Assembly (NCBI GenBank): GCA_903772945.1
Contig: CAICTM010000182.1
Location: forward strand, 33,726-97,725
Direction: 5' to 3'
DNA from: Seminavis robusta
Lineage: Eukaryota > Bacillariophyta > Bacillariophyceae > Naviculales > Naviculaceae
Length of the DNA stretch: 64,000 nt
The notes beneath the pieces were generated by a model that was not told where the DNA came from, searched no databases, and was given only the letters and a program-made list of their open reading frames with translations. The position numbers and the translations under genes are program-made. This document shows positions 20,857 through 31,480 of the stretch, piece by piece (position 1 is the stretch's first letter; the number at the start of each line of letters is the position of its first letter).

Positions 20857-22446
20857 ATGGCGCACACAATGGGAGCCACCAAGCCGTCCGATATTCCGCA
20901 GGAGGTTCCAATGTTCTTGAGAAGTAAGTCATTGTCTGCCACTCGGAATGGTGGGTCTGGTACTCGGCTGCGTAGGATCCTACGTAGACCTGTCATTGTC
21001 CCGCCAGACCCACCAAAACTTGATTTCCTAAAAATAAATGTTGACCATGGCGTTCTCTAACCTTATCTTATCCTTACTACTTATTATATAGAAACCTACC
21101 ATATGATTGACAGCTGCGATCCGACTATAGCTTGCTGGAGTGACGATGGCGAAACCTTTATAGTGAAGGATCCTAGCAAATTTGAAGCTACCATCATTCC
21201 CCAGTTCTTCAAGCACTCTAAGTTTACTAGCTTTGTCCGCCAGCTCAACTTTTACAGTTTCAGAAAAATCAAGTACATGGACACGCTACGTCTAGATCCA
21301 AAGCTAGAAGCGCAAACCGCTAACTACTGGAGATTCAAGCATGATAAGTTCCAACGGGGAAAACCAAATTTGCTCACTCAAATCAAGAGAATGACGGCGT
21401 CTCAGTCCAGGGCTCAGGCTGCTGCCACTGCTTCTACTTCTGCTACCAGCAATAACAAGGCCACTCCATCTTCTGTCAAGTCAGATGCCAACTCCACACA
21501 CAACTCTACTCACTGTGATCAGAACAATGAAGCCATGCAGTCGGAAATTGACATTCTCAAGAAACAACTAGAGGAAATGAACAAAAACATGAATGAACTC
21601 ACCAACATGGTTCAGAAAGTATCCATCAGTGACCCACAACCAAAGGATGTCCCCGTGGGAAACAAACGCAAAAAGGTGGAGATTGTGCTTCCTCCTCAGT
21701 CCGTCTCTTCTTCTTCTGTGGCGGATGCTCCTGCCGAGTTGCTTCCCGATGCCGCTCTCGATCTACTCATGGAAGCCAATCCGGAGGAATTATTCACCAC
21801 TGCCACGGATGGAATGATGGATCTCGAAACCGTATCTTCTTATCCCATGCCAGAGCCGTTACCATCCACAAGAGCGTCTTCTATCGCATCCAATGCTACC
21901 GACTCGGATTTTGTCGATCAGCTCTTCTCGGCATTTGGACAAGATGAAACCGCTGTTGAGGACACTGCCATGGCTTTGGATGCACTCCCTGAACCAACAT
22001 CGGTCGGATCCAGTTCGTCCAGTCTCTCGTCACAGTCGCATTGGAACCCATCCAAGAAGAATAACAACAACAACAACAATCGCGCAGATCCGGTCTTGAT
22101 GGACCGGCTCTCGGAAGCACTGGCAGTATTGCCCAAGGACATGCAGGAACAAATTGTCAATCGGCTCATTGACTCTATCACGTCCAATGCGCTATTGGGA
22201 CCTACCACTGCCACACAGGCTGTGGTTGTGCCATCGATCAAGAAGGATGATGACGAAGATGATCTGACGCCACAAGCCGTGGCCACGCCAGCGAACGACT
22301 TGGAAGCACTTGGTATGCCATTGGCTGCCGCTACTTTGGCGTCATTGCTCAGCTACTACAGCAACCTTGTCAAGGATAATGAACAACAACAACAAGCCGT
22401 CAACAAACCCGTCAAGCCCCTTCCCGTCATTCCATGCCATGCATAA
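20857..22446 (+). CDS. Heat shock factor-type transcription factor, HSF-B (2 exons, 473 aa)
   Basis: Exons 20857-20923 and 21092-22446; the intron (168 nt) has GTAAGT/ATATAG ends, giving VPMFLRKTYHMIDSCDP. The HSF DNA-binding domain spans about residues 18-115, with HSKFTSFVRQLNFYSFRK as recognition region. A coiled coil follows at about 168-199 (EIDILKKQLEEMNKNMNELT), then a basic NLS-like NKRKK. The C-terminal half is acidic/Ser-rich with two blocks shared with HSF-C: LMDRLSEALAVLPK and GMPLAAATLASLL, and both end in PVIP.HA. It faces HSF-C tail to tail. The DNA-binding domain is identical in protein sequence to that of HSF-C over about 91 residues. Nuclear transcription regulator by family. 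Confidence 0.88.
20949..21015. repeat. Inverted repeat and 14-bp palindrome inside HSF-B intron 1
   Basis: TGGTGGGTCTGG (20949-20960) pairs perfectly with CCAGACCCACCA (21004-21015). Between them is the perfect palindrome CGTAGGATCCTACG (20971-20984). A related TAGAATCCTACGTGG sequence is in the HSF-C intron, suggesting the intron was duplicated with the gene. Confidence 0.7.
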
Positions 22447-24159
22447 GAACATGACACGATACTGGGGACTACCACTACTATTTTCACAACAACAACAACA
22501 ATCTACGCACACTACTGACTGTCGGCTTGTACCCTTCAGTGGAAGAAAGTGTTCGTCGTGCCTTTCTCCGCTGGATTGGGTGGGTCGATGGAAGACTGAT
22601 ACGACACGGATGGATCTATAATGGCTTACGCTGGCAGCCTGGTGAGCTCCGTCAACGACAAACACGCCAGACAACAAAATACCAGCGCCGATCCATCCTT
22701 CATTTTGCATATTCAAAAAGCGATTCGACAGCGACACGGGCATCAAAGGTACCCAGGCTGTACGACGCTACGTACATGGCTCTGCAATGACAATGACAAA
22801 ATTGCCGCTACAACCCACAAGAACCAACGATCTAGCTAGCTAGAGGCTCGCTCGGGGCAGGGGATGCTCCTGCTGTGGGGTTGGGTTGGGTGGCCCGAAA
22901 ACGAAGAAAAACTAGATAATCCAAAAAATGCTAGAAACAATTCAAAATGCTACGGATGAACTATTTCCTTGTCGTCTTCTTCTCCTCTATCCACAGCCTA
23001 CTGTACAGTACTAAAGAGAGGCACCGCAAAGGCTTGCAGACCTTTGGTCGGCGTTTGCTTGGCTTCCTGCCTTGCGCTGAACACGGGTAGACTACGGTAG
23101 GGGTGCAGAGCTGATTGTTTCTTGTGCGAGTACCAAGCCAGCTCGAGGAGGCCAAAGCTTGCAACATCCGTCATTACATGTAGCTAGCTAGAGAACAAGA
23201 CTTGGTTGTCTCCTCTGCATTTATTAAGGAGCCTGCGAGCGACCTGGGTGCTAGCTAGCAGAGACAAGGAGGACAGCGACAACGTTCGACGAGTCGAGGA
23301 CATACCCATGTAGTTTTCGTGGCTGCTTTGGCCTGTGGCTTTCGCGCATAATCAAAGACCCCAGAACTATCTAGCTTGCTAACGTAGCAACAGAAAAGCG
23401 TATAATTTGCGTCGAGGATGGGGCGGTGCCACTGCAAACAACCCACGGGCTTGTTCCGGATAAAACCGTGGAGAGAAGAGAAAACACCTGTGGCTCTAGA
23501 AGCGACGATTGCGGCAAGCTCCCTACCAAACTACCAAACGCCGTCGCGCTTGGCAATTATCGTTTCATTTTACATGTAAAACTACGACTCGCAGCTTTGG
23601 GGGCAAAGACAATCCGCACACAAAACTCGCCGCCAAACGACAAGAGTGACAAAAACGAACGACTGAAGCACCTGACCATAATAAATGCAGGCGAAGGCGA
23701 GAAGCGGACTTGAGTGTTATAGGCAGAATAAATACATGTAGAAAGCGTGTAAATTGAACTTGAATGCAACGTGAATCAAATCAATCCTGTCATCGTGAGA
23801 CGGCGGCATGTAGGATTCCCCAATCCCTAGGAACTCTTCCTCTGTGGTAAATTCGTTCGAAATTCTCTGTAACGAGTCAAGGGCCAATCCATCAATGGGC
23901 GTCATGATGAAATATATGTATTGGTAGTATCTACTAGCAGATTGTTGTAGTCGGGGTATTGAGGTTCCGTTGGTAAAGAGTCGAGTCTGCGATTGCTTTT
24001 CGCAATTGCTCATATCAAACCCTTGCTCCTTGCATAGTTGTCGTGGTCAGAATCGGACCTCAGTAGATTGACTGTCTGCATCATCGAACCTCCCCATCGG
24101 CAACGGTCGTGGAAAGCTCCAACAAAAGAGCCACGAAAGTCGGCATTGTCGTGTGTTAC
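22447..24159. other. Intergenic between convergent HSF-B and HSF-C
   Basis: Shared 3' space of the two tail-to-tail HSF genes. Poly-CAA sequence continues past the HSF-B stop. A single weak coding candidate on the minus strand (23717-24013) is listed separately; otherwise nothing supported. Confidence 0.5.
23717..24013 (-). CDS. Weak candidate: hypothetical protein, 98 aa
   Basis: An ATG-started frame with a rather ordered middle (IDGLALDSLQRISNEFTTEE, then EFLGIGESYMPPSHDDRIDL) and a hydrophobic C-terminus. It may be a small gene, an exon of a degraded gene or chance. No domain recognised. Confidence 0.2.
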   Translation of the reverse strand: MSNCEKQSQTRLFTNGTSIPRLQQSASRYYQYIYFIMTPIDGLALDSLQRISNEFTTEEEFLGIGESYMPPSHDDRIDLIHVAFKFNLHAFYMYLFCL

Positions 24160-25847
24160 CTAAGCGTGAACTGGGATGACCGGAATATCCTTGACACCAG
24201 TTCTGGATGCCTTGCTTTTGTTGGCACTGCAGGACGACGAAGGAGAAGAAGAGCGCTGTTTCTTGACCTGCTCGCTGTAGTGACCAAGGAGAGCCGCCAA
24301 TGTCGCTGCTGCCAATGGCATACCAATTTCTCCGACGGCCGCGGGTGACGACTTTTCTTGGTCGTCTTTGCTGGCAACGCTCTTGTCGTCTTCCATGGCT
24401 GATGATTCGCCTTGTTGGCCTGCTGGCACTACGTTGGCTGGCATAGGAGCAGTGTACAGATCCGTGGTGGTAATGGCCGCGATGAGTCGTTCTACAATCT
24501 GTTCTTGCATGGCTTTGGGTAGCACAGCCAGCGCTTCCGAGAGTCGATCCATGAGCTCCGGGTCAGCCCGATTGGGCCGGCTTCGTGACGCTAGTTCGAA
24601 AGCAGTGGGCGGAAGTCCCGTGGATGGATCCGGCAAGAGGTGCGTGGCAGTGCTGTCTTCCACAGCGTCGGCCGAGTCCCCGTTCTGGCAAACATCCACC
24701 AGTGCAACATCGTCACCGTTGAGGTCCTTGCTAAAATCGTAGAGCGTGTCAACAGGCTGAGCCGACGTATCGAGCGGCTGAAGCTGTACTTGTTCGTCTC
24801 CGCCGAGATCCATCGGAAGTATTTCTTCAAAGTCAACATTGGAACTGAGCATTTCATCGGGTCGTACAATGAGAGCAGTATCATCGAGGGATCCCACAAC
24901 ATCCGGCGGTAATATTGGCTGGGGCGGAGCCACGGAAACGGCTGCCTGAGCCAAGGAAGGAACCGATTCGGGAAGAGACGTATCCAACTTTTTGCGCTTC
25001 GAGCCTACAGGAACATGTGGAACACTACCGTCTTGCTTGACTACCGAGGCAGCAGGAGGCTTACTTGCCGCTTCTTCTTCCTCGTCCTTGCTGCTGCTCG
25101 AAAGGGTGACCTTTTGGACCATAGACGTTAGCTGAGTCATGTTCTTGTTCATTTCTTCAATGCGCTTCTTGAGAGAATCTAGTTCGCTCTTCATGGCTTC
25201 GGAACCTGCTCCATTGGCGCTTGTCACGGGTGCAGGTGGTGTCTTGTTGGCGGCCGGTCCACCCTTGCTTCCAGTCATGCGTTTGATCTCTGACAAAAGA
25301 TGGGGTTTTCCTCGTTGGAACTTATCATGCTTGAATCTCCAGTAGTTAGCGGTTTGAGCTTCTAGCTTTGGATCTAGTCGCAGGGTGTCCATGTACTTGA
25401 TTTTTCTGAAACTGTAAAAGTTGAGCTGCCGGACAAAGCTAGTGAACTTTGAGTGCTTGAAGAACTGGGGAATGATGGTAGCTTCAAATTTGCTAGGATC
25501 CTTCACTATAAAGGTTTCGCCATCGTCACTCCAGCAAGCTATAGTCGGATCGCAGCTGTCGATCATATGGTAGGTTTCTATATAGCATAGATAGATATAA
25601 CAGGTAGATAGATAGACAAAGAGAAAGGAGAGCAAGCAACGGTGTTAGGTAACGGCTAGGCAGACAATTGAGTCCCGATATTCCATGACTGAAGCTTCGC
25701 TTTGGCGTCATTCGTGAGTACTACAAGATCCACGTAGGATTCTACAGGACAATGCAGCTAACACCGAACGCATTCTCGTAACTCACTGCGTAGAAAGAGC
25801 GGTACATCCGGCGGCGTCTCGTCGACCGCTTTGTTGTTGGGCGCCAT
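24160..25847 (-). CDS. Heat shock factor-type transcription factor, HSF-C (2 exons, 492 aa)
   Basis: Exons (minus strand) 25847-25787 and 25577-24160; the intron (209 nt) has GTGAGT/ATATAG ends and the join gives VPLFLRKTYHMIDSCDP. The DNA-binding domain is at about residues 16-113, the coiled coil at about 146-178 (SELDSLKKRIEEMNKNMTQL) and an NLS-like GSKRKK near 212. The C-terminal part is acidic with RADPELMDRLSEALAVLPK and GMPLAAATLAALLGHY, as in HSF-B, and it ends DIPVIPVHA. Outside the DNA-binding domain and these blocks it is diverged from HSF-B. The start is chosen at ATGGCGCCC because the short first exon is needed to complete the HSF domain. Confidence 0.88.
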
Positions 25848-27406
25848 GGTGGACTTTTTCTTTTCTTTTCTTTTCTATTGCTTGTTGTTGTTTACGTGTC
25901 GCTCTCTAGCTAGACTAGTAGTCAGATAGCGCAATGCCAGTCTTGTCTGCTTGTGATTGAGTGAATGTCTCTTTTGGCTTTTTTTCTTTTTGTTGGCTTT
26001 TGTTGTTGTGGATTGTGAGAGGCGAGTCAGTCGAGTCAAACGAGTCGAATGATTGGACTGGGCAGCTGGCAGCAGGTGCGCCAGCGCGCCAGGTTACGAA
26101 ACTGTGGTCTGTTTTCATTCACGAGGTCGCTGTAGATGCTACACCATATTTTGTACCAAGCTCATGACTGGCTCAGTGATGATGTCATCCGAGAAATGTC
26201 AACGACACAGCTGTTCGGCTTTTGGAGACACTCATTTAGAGAGCAAGAAGCCTGCCGGGGTTGGAGTTTCGAAGAATTTTTGCAACGGTCAAGATTCGGA
26301 TCCTGATTGGTTTGATGACCTGACGTCAATGGTTGTCAAGTTGAAATTTCTTCGAAGAGACCACAGACTTGCCGACATGGCGACATGGCAGCATTGGTTG
26401 GCAAAGCCGCTCAAGATGTGGATGATGCGGGGGAGACGGAGATGGGAGCTTGCTTGGTCAGTCCTACTCAGTAACTGTTACTGGTTGAAAATGATCTTGT
26501 ATTTTACTAGCTAGCCTAAATAGCTACCTGGTATCGGTAGGACTTTTGGTTTTGCTCCAAGAGCGCACCTCTAGCTAGCTAGCTCTCCATAGTTTTTATG
26601 CCCCCAGAGCAATCCCGCGGTTTTGTTTTGCAGCCATCTATACAATACCGTGAGGTCCTTTTGAAATGGGAGTTTGAGGGGTGACTGTCACTCTGTCCGG
26701 AAAGGTTGGATGGGATGGCTATGGAGCTTCCATTCAGTGCATCAGTGCTGCTACGAATCTACCAATGACAACGACAGGGCTTCCCTTACCTTACCTACTA
26801 GCTAGAAGTACCGTACCTACGTACCTACCTCCTGCATGGGGGGGATCAAATCCAAGAGACGCCGGTTCGATCGTTCGCTTCTCCTCCCAAGACGATTGCT
26901 TTTCAGTCCATTGGCCCCAACGTTGACAACAATGACAACAATGACAATGATCTGTCCACGCGAATTACGGTGCTTGAGTCAAATCAGAGGGTGAAACAAC
27001 CAAGGATGCGCTAAAGCGTATCGAAGCCTTAATCATGAACTGGGACAACAATCTCGCGGAGCAGATCAAGGACGTCAAAAAGGAGGTGACGGAGCAGATC
27101 AAGGACGTTAAAGATCGAGGAAGTCAAGGAAGTCAAAAAGGACGTCAAGGACATGAATAAGGAGCTGACTACGAAGATTGAAGGTTTGGACAACAAGATT
27201 GAGGGCTTGGACATCAAGGAGAGTAGTGTGCTTTTGGTGGTGGCAGACACTACGGCCGTCACCACAATGGCCAATTTCCAAGATATCGTCGCCGTCTTCA
27301 AGTAAGTTAGTTGTATGGAAATGAATTGAAAATTGGTTGTGCTCTAGCTACTAGTACATGTAGATTAGCAAATTCCTAGATAGCTATATTTGAAGTATAG
27401 ACTTTG
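25848..27406. other. Intergenic, HSF-C promoter and a degraded coiled-coil fragment
   Basis: Begins with a pyrimidine-rich TTTTCTTTTCTTTTC stretch (HSF-C leader). Around 26342-26358 and 26266-26282 are GAA/TTC-rich words that loosely resemble heat-shock elements but lack exact spacing. A broken coding remnant at 26930-27303 is listed separately. Confidence 0.5.
26930..27303 (+). pseudogene. Remnant of a coiled-coil protein gene
   Basis: Translated in two or more frames this gives charged heptad-like sequence: LSTRITVLESNQR, then NWDNNLAEQIKDVKKEVTEQ and IKDVK. After a frame change comes EEVKEVKKDVKDMNKEL, followed by TTKIEGLDNKIEGLD and ADTTAVTTMANFQDIVAVFK. An in-frame stop and at least one frameshift break it. 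It ends at TTCAAGTAAGT, which looks like a splice donor, so it may be an exon of a decayed gene. Repeated AAGGACGT units show internal duplication. Parent family not recognised. Confidence 0.5.
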
Positions 27407-28672
27407 TCATTGTAGCTTATTCTGCTGGTTGTCAACACTCCACGAGGAGACCACTGGAACCTTTCGTCGAAACCGATCCATGTTTTTGGTGTGCGGCAAC
27501 TTGGGACAAGGAATACCGTCTCCGTCCCGATCCAGTTTGGCCACATCACCATAGTAGGGAAGATACCTTTCGTACCAACTGAGGGCTTCTTCATAAGTGC
27601 CAAAGTCAGAACAGCCTCTGGAATCGCCCGGGTTGATCGGTACTACCGGTACTGTTCCCTTGGAGTTGGCAGTATTGTCAACTCGAATGGTTTTCCCTCC
27701 GTCGGCTCCCCATTGCGTTTGCGTCGTAAAGGCAAGTGGCTCAAATTGGTCGTCCAGGTTGAGAGGAAAGTCAGACGTGGCGGGTGTCGATGTTTTCGAC
27801 GACGACGAAGATACAAAAGGCGAGTCGACAAGTCTGGTTCCAGCATCTGCAGTGCACACTTCGTACAGTCCAACGTGCTTGTCCTGAGCTTGTTGATTGA
27901 GGTGTTCCAACGCCGCAGTAAAGCCTGGAAGAATCTTCTCCGCTTCCTTTCGACCCCGAGCCACGGGCTTGGCGTAACCAGACTCGATTAGTTCGGCATT
28001 GACCAGCACTGCATCGTCATTGGGGTTTGGGGTTTCCCGGAGGAGGAGGACTCGCTTGGCAGCGGAAGAACTACTGCTTTCTTCGTCTAGAAACCTGACT
28101 TTGACAGTAGTCCCCTTGGGCAGAGACTTTCGGAGTTGTTTGGAAGGTGAATACGACGTGCAATCTGGGAAACCGCCGGTGGACGGGGTTTGGACTCCCG
28201 CCAGTGCCACGAGACCATTCTTGTCCAATTTGATGGTGTTGGGGTCAAGAATTCTCGCCACAGTATCCTTCTTGTATTGTTTGCTCTTTTGCAGGTCCAA
28301 CACAGATGATTCGAGGAGCTGAGTACTTGCAGCGGTACTTGTGCTGGAGTGGATGTCATTGGTCGCTGCTAGGGATAACCATAGAGTTGGGGTTAAGGAA
28401 AGTGATGCCACGATGCTGAGCTGCTGCTGCGAGGACGCAACAGCAGCGACTCTCAAAACTCGTTGGTTCAAATTCATGTTGCTTGCGCTGGAGTATATGG
28501 CTGAGCCAGTACTAGTAGATGTAGGCAGTGTCCGCAATGATGATACCGGTATGTGTTGAATTGGCTCTGTTGGTGGTGGAACAGAAAGCAAACCGTGGAC
28601 AGTCAGGGTGCTGCAAGCTTGTAAAGTGACGAACAACGCGAACGAGAACAGATAATCAAGGCAAGGCGGCAT
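27407..28672 (-). CDS. Secreted SNase-fold protein with excalibur-type Ca-binding C-terminus (probable pseudoenzyme)
   Basis: An ATG-started frame of 421 aa. Residues 1-27 form a likely signal peptide (LDYLFSFALFVTLQACS). Residues 132-275 align by pattern with staphylococcal nuclease-like domains: VARILDPNTIKLDKNGLVAL, AGVQTPSTGG, LPKGTTVKVRFL, LVNAELIESGYAKPV. Residues 354-393 are an excalibur-like motif, CSDFGTYEEALSWYERYLP, with DRDGDGIPCPKL (the DxDxDGxxC calcium loop). In the SNase part, the positions of the classical Arg35, Asp40 and Glu43 read Ala, Gln and Ser (VALAGVQTPS); an Arg that could correspond to Arg87 remains (KRVLLL). This suggests loss of nuclease activity. The N-terminal 120 residues are low-complexity. 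Probably secreted or plastid-directed. Confidence 0.75.
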   Translation of the reverse strand: MPPCLDYLFSFALFVTLQACSTLTVHGLLSVPPPTEPIQHIPVSSLRTLPTSTSTGSAIYSSASNMNLNQRVLRVAAVASSQQQLSIVASLSLTPTLWLSLAATNDIHSSTSTAASTQLLESSVLDLQKSKQYKKDTVARILDPNTIKLDKNGLVALAGVQTPSTGGFPDCTSYSPSKQLRKSLPKGTTVKVRFLDEESSSSSAAKRVLLLRETPNPNDDAVLVNAELIESGYAKPVARGRKEAEKILPGFTAALEHLNQQAQDKHVGLYEVCTADAGTRLVDSPFVSSSSSKTSTPATSDFPLNLDDQFEPLAFTTQTQWGADGGKTIRVDNTANSKGTVPVVPINPGDSRGCSDFGTYEEALSWYERYLPYYGDVAKLDRDGDGIPCPKLPHTKNMDRFRRKVPVVSSWSVDNQQNKLQ

Positions 28673-29112
28673 GATGCCTGGAATCTCCTTGCAAGTTGTT
28701 GGCAGAAAAGTGGAAGCTGGGATGATAAATACATATATTATGAGGTCTCTTCCGGTGGGTTGGTCCTTTCTTCATTTATGGTAAGGACTTTAAAAAAGTG
28801 AGCACAAAACTACATGTACATGTACATGTACTCAAAACTCACCTACGTACGTGTGCAGTCACGAGAAGGACTCGAAGATTGTGAATGATTCAATCGGGCT
28901 ACAACTAGCTACCCTAGTAGCTAGCCAGCGGGAAGAAGACATGCATGCAAAACCGCCCTCCAAGTACTGGGGTACGAACTACCGGTAGCCAGCTATTAGA
29001 AGGGTTGATGGACTGTATTCAATTTTCGGCCTGTCCAAGAGTTCCTACAGAGACAAACAGAATGGCTGAAACCAAGAAACTTTGTAAATCATTTTTTAAA
29101 CCACATCGATTT
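28673..29112. other. Intergenic, no supported gene
   Basis: Short gap with TACATGTACATGTACATGTA at about 28812-28831. It includes the promoter of the SNase-fold gene and the 3' flank of propeller copy C. Confidence 0.6.
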
Positions 29113-30720
29113 TTAAACAAAAAAACCTTCCAAATAGGCAATTGCACCCTGCCACCAAGTGTAAGTTCTACTAACCAAACTGGCCTGTGCAGGGCTTCCA
29201 CCAGTGCCTAGGTTGCCAACTTGAGGCAAAGGGTTCAGGATGGGTGAAAACGTGGGAAAATCAGTCTGTCCCCACATTTGGACAAGTCCATTCTGTATGT
29301 CAGGACCATTGTAGAAAGGTGCTCCAACAAGGACTTTTGTCCCATCACCAGAAATGGCAACGCTCCATCCAAAAGAATCATTTTCCCCAATTCCATCAAT
29401 ATCAAAACCTTGGGCCCTGCTGATTTCTTTAAGGACCCAATCGATCCCATCAAACTTGTATATGTGAATGTAACCACGAAGATTTCCGGAACCATCACTA
29501 TATGCAGATCCAGCCACAAGGGTTTTGCCATCATTGGATAAATCAATGGAGAACCCAAATCCATCATCTTGTTGCTCACCAATGAGATCACTATGTTTGT
29601 ATGACCGGGGGCTGAATCAGGAATTCAAAAGAATCACGTGGCATGCACTTTTAATTCTCACCATCCTCAATGCTTACCTTCCCAATTGCCTCCATGTTTC
29701 TGCGCTTCTTTCAAAGACTTGTACCCTCCCAAGATTTTCTTCATTGACATCCCCATCATATCCAGGAGAACTAACTGCAATGATGCTCCCATCGTAGTTT
29801 AGGGCCACCGAATAGCCAAATTGGTCATTGACACTGGAGCCAAACATCGCTCCACCATCAATCGCAATTTGTTGGATGCCGGCATTACTGCGGTAAACAC
29901 GGCATTCACCGAACCTTGTGGCATCAGAAATGGCTGATCCAGATTCGGGCATTCCAACAGCAAACCAGTTGCCATCTCCAGAGAATGATGTAGACCACCC
30001 CAAGTATGCACGTAGAAGTTCTCCATACAGTCCAGACACAACGGAGAATGTATCATCAGTATATCTCTGACGTTGCCAGTCAATGCCATTCCAGAAGTAG
30101 GTTGTTGCAAAGCCAATGTCACGTAGAGTTGGGCTGTCATATTCGGGAGCCCCAACTGCAATTTTGTTTCCATCTGCTGACAGAGAAATGTCATGTCCAA
30201 AAGAAAAAATTGGCGAGCCATTCAAATCTTCGCCTCGAATTGTACTGCCTCTTTGTAGCCACATCTGTGTGCTTGTGTCGTATTCGAACAACGCAACACC
30301 TTCATTTGAGGGATCCGTAGAGCTGACAGCAACAATGCTGCCATCACTTGATATTGTAACTGTCTTCCGTTTAACGACGGATAAAATGAGAGTAAAACCT
30401 GTCAAGTCTTGACCTTTCTGGGTCCATCCGTCATCAGCAATCTCGTATACACGAACAATGTCAGGTCTTCTTTCACGAACCACTATTGTTGTCCCTGTCT
30501 CATCGATGGCCACAGAGTATCCAAATCGTGCACCGCTCTCTCCCACAAGATTTCCTCCATATGTGACATATCCACTGATGGGAACCAACCGACGATTCTC
30601 CTCATTCAGGTCTATCATTGTCAATGCATACTGTTGAGGTTCACTGGCACCAGTACCATCTGCCGACACCAAGAGAACGGAAGCAATGACACACAGCAGG
30701 ACATTGAAAAGCCACAACAT
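29113..30720 (-). CDS. Secreted FG-GAP-like beta-propeller protein, copy C (2 exons, 506 aa)
   Basis: Exons (minus strand) 30720-29678 and 29590-29113; the intron (87 nt) has GTAAGC/ACATAG ends, and the join restores LGSDLIGEQQD. Signal peptide MLWLFNVLLCVIASVLLVSA. The blades follow the same order as copy B: SVAIDETGTTIVVRER, TVTISSDGSIVAVSS, DISLSADGNKIAVGAPEYD, STSFSGDGNWFAVGMPESG, SVALNYDGSIIAVSSPGYDG, SIDLSNDGKTLVAGS and SVAISGDGTKVLVGAPFYN. Aromatic W-rich outer strands (YFWNGIDWQRQ, YKFDGIDWVLKE) recur. The C-terminus matches the other copies. Fully open, no lesions. Lies in direct tandem with copy D, and the two share upstream sequence. Confidence 0.8.
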
Positions 30721-31480
30721 GGTTGATCAACAAAAACTTTAATTCAACTCAATCAACAGGTGGAAGAAAATAGAAAACTATGAATGCTGCTAGCTAGCTA
30801 GCTATGTAGCTGCGGGTAGCGGAGAAACCACTCGAGGAAGCAGCTAGGCCAGCTTGTGTTACTGGTAGCCAGTGTGCTTGACGTTGATTCTATTAGGGAA
30901 GCGGCAGTTCAACGTTGTTCAAGGTGCTCCTTAGTGTCATACGGGTGGTAGGTATATTCGAGTGCATGGCGAACATCATCTACAGTCATCGTATACCGTA
31001 CCAGTTCTGGTACTGGTCTTCGGGCTAGCTAGCCAGCCTAGCCAACGTTACGTTGCCCTGTACTGTACCGTAGCACGAGCAAGCAAGCAAGCAAGCAAGC
31101 ACGTGTGTAATAGTACTACTGTAAAGTCACCAGGAAGCATTTTTAAGGAGAACACTCGATAATTCCATGGTGTGTTAAAGCACGGTCATGACACGTAAGC
31201 AAAGTTCCATGTGTTCCCGTCAAATCCTCACTCACCGCACCAGGCCTCCATCCGGAAAAGAAATTGGAAATGAGGTAGTTGCGGTAAATATAGTTTTGAA
31301 TACAAAAATGAGAAGTACAAATTAATGTTAACCCTAACCTTACCTAGCCTCCCCGTCAAAATTCTTCTTCCTGCCCTTTGGCCCTTTCTTTCTCTCCAAA
31401 AAGCAATTGCCATGAAGGCAAACAGAATGGCTGAAACCAATACACTTTGACAATAATTTTTTAAAACCAATCAATTTTTT
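30721..31480. other. Intergenic between propeller copies C and D
   Basis: Contains the copy C promoter, with GGCAGTTCAACGTTGTTCAA shared with the region upstream of copy D (30904 and 33293). An AAGC tetranucleotide array sits at 31081-31100. The 3' flank of copy D follows. No gene. Confidence 0.6.
31081..31100. repeat. (AAGC)5 microsatellite
   Basis: Five perfect AAGC units, preceded by an imperfect GAGC unit. Confidence 0.9.

Noticed and set aside
26262-26358. Heat-shock-element-like GAA/TTC words upstream of HSF-C
   Set aside because: Spacing between GAA and TTC units is off by one or more, so autoregulation cannot be claimed.
26053-26514. 153-codon plus-strand frame upstream of HSF-C
   Set aside because: No domain and no conserved pattern; not needed to explain the region.
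26840-26900. GGTTCGATC word resembling a tRNA T-loop
   Set aside because: The flanking bases do not pair into a T-stem and no acceptor or anticodon arm could be drawn.
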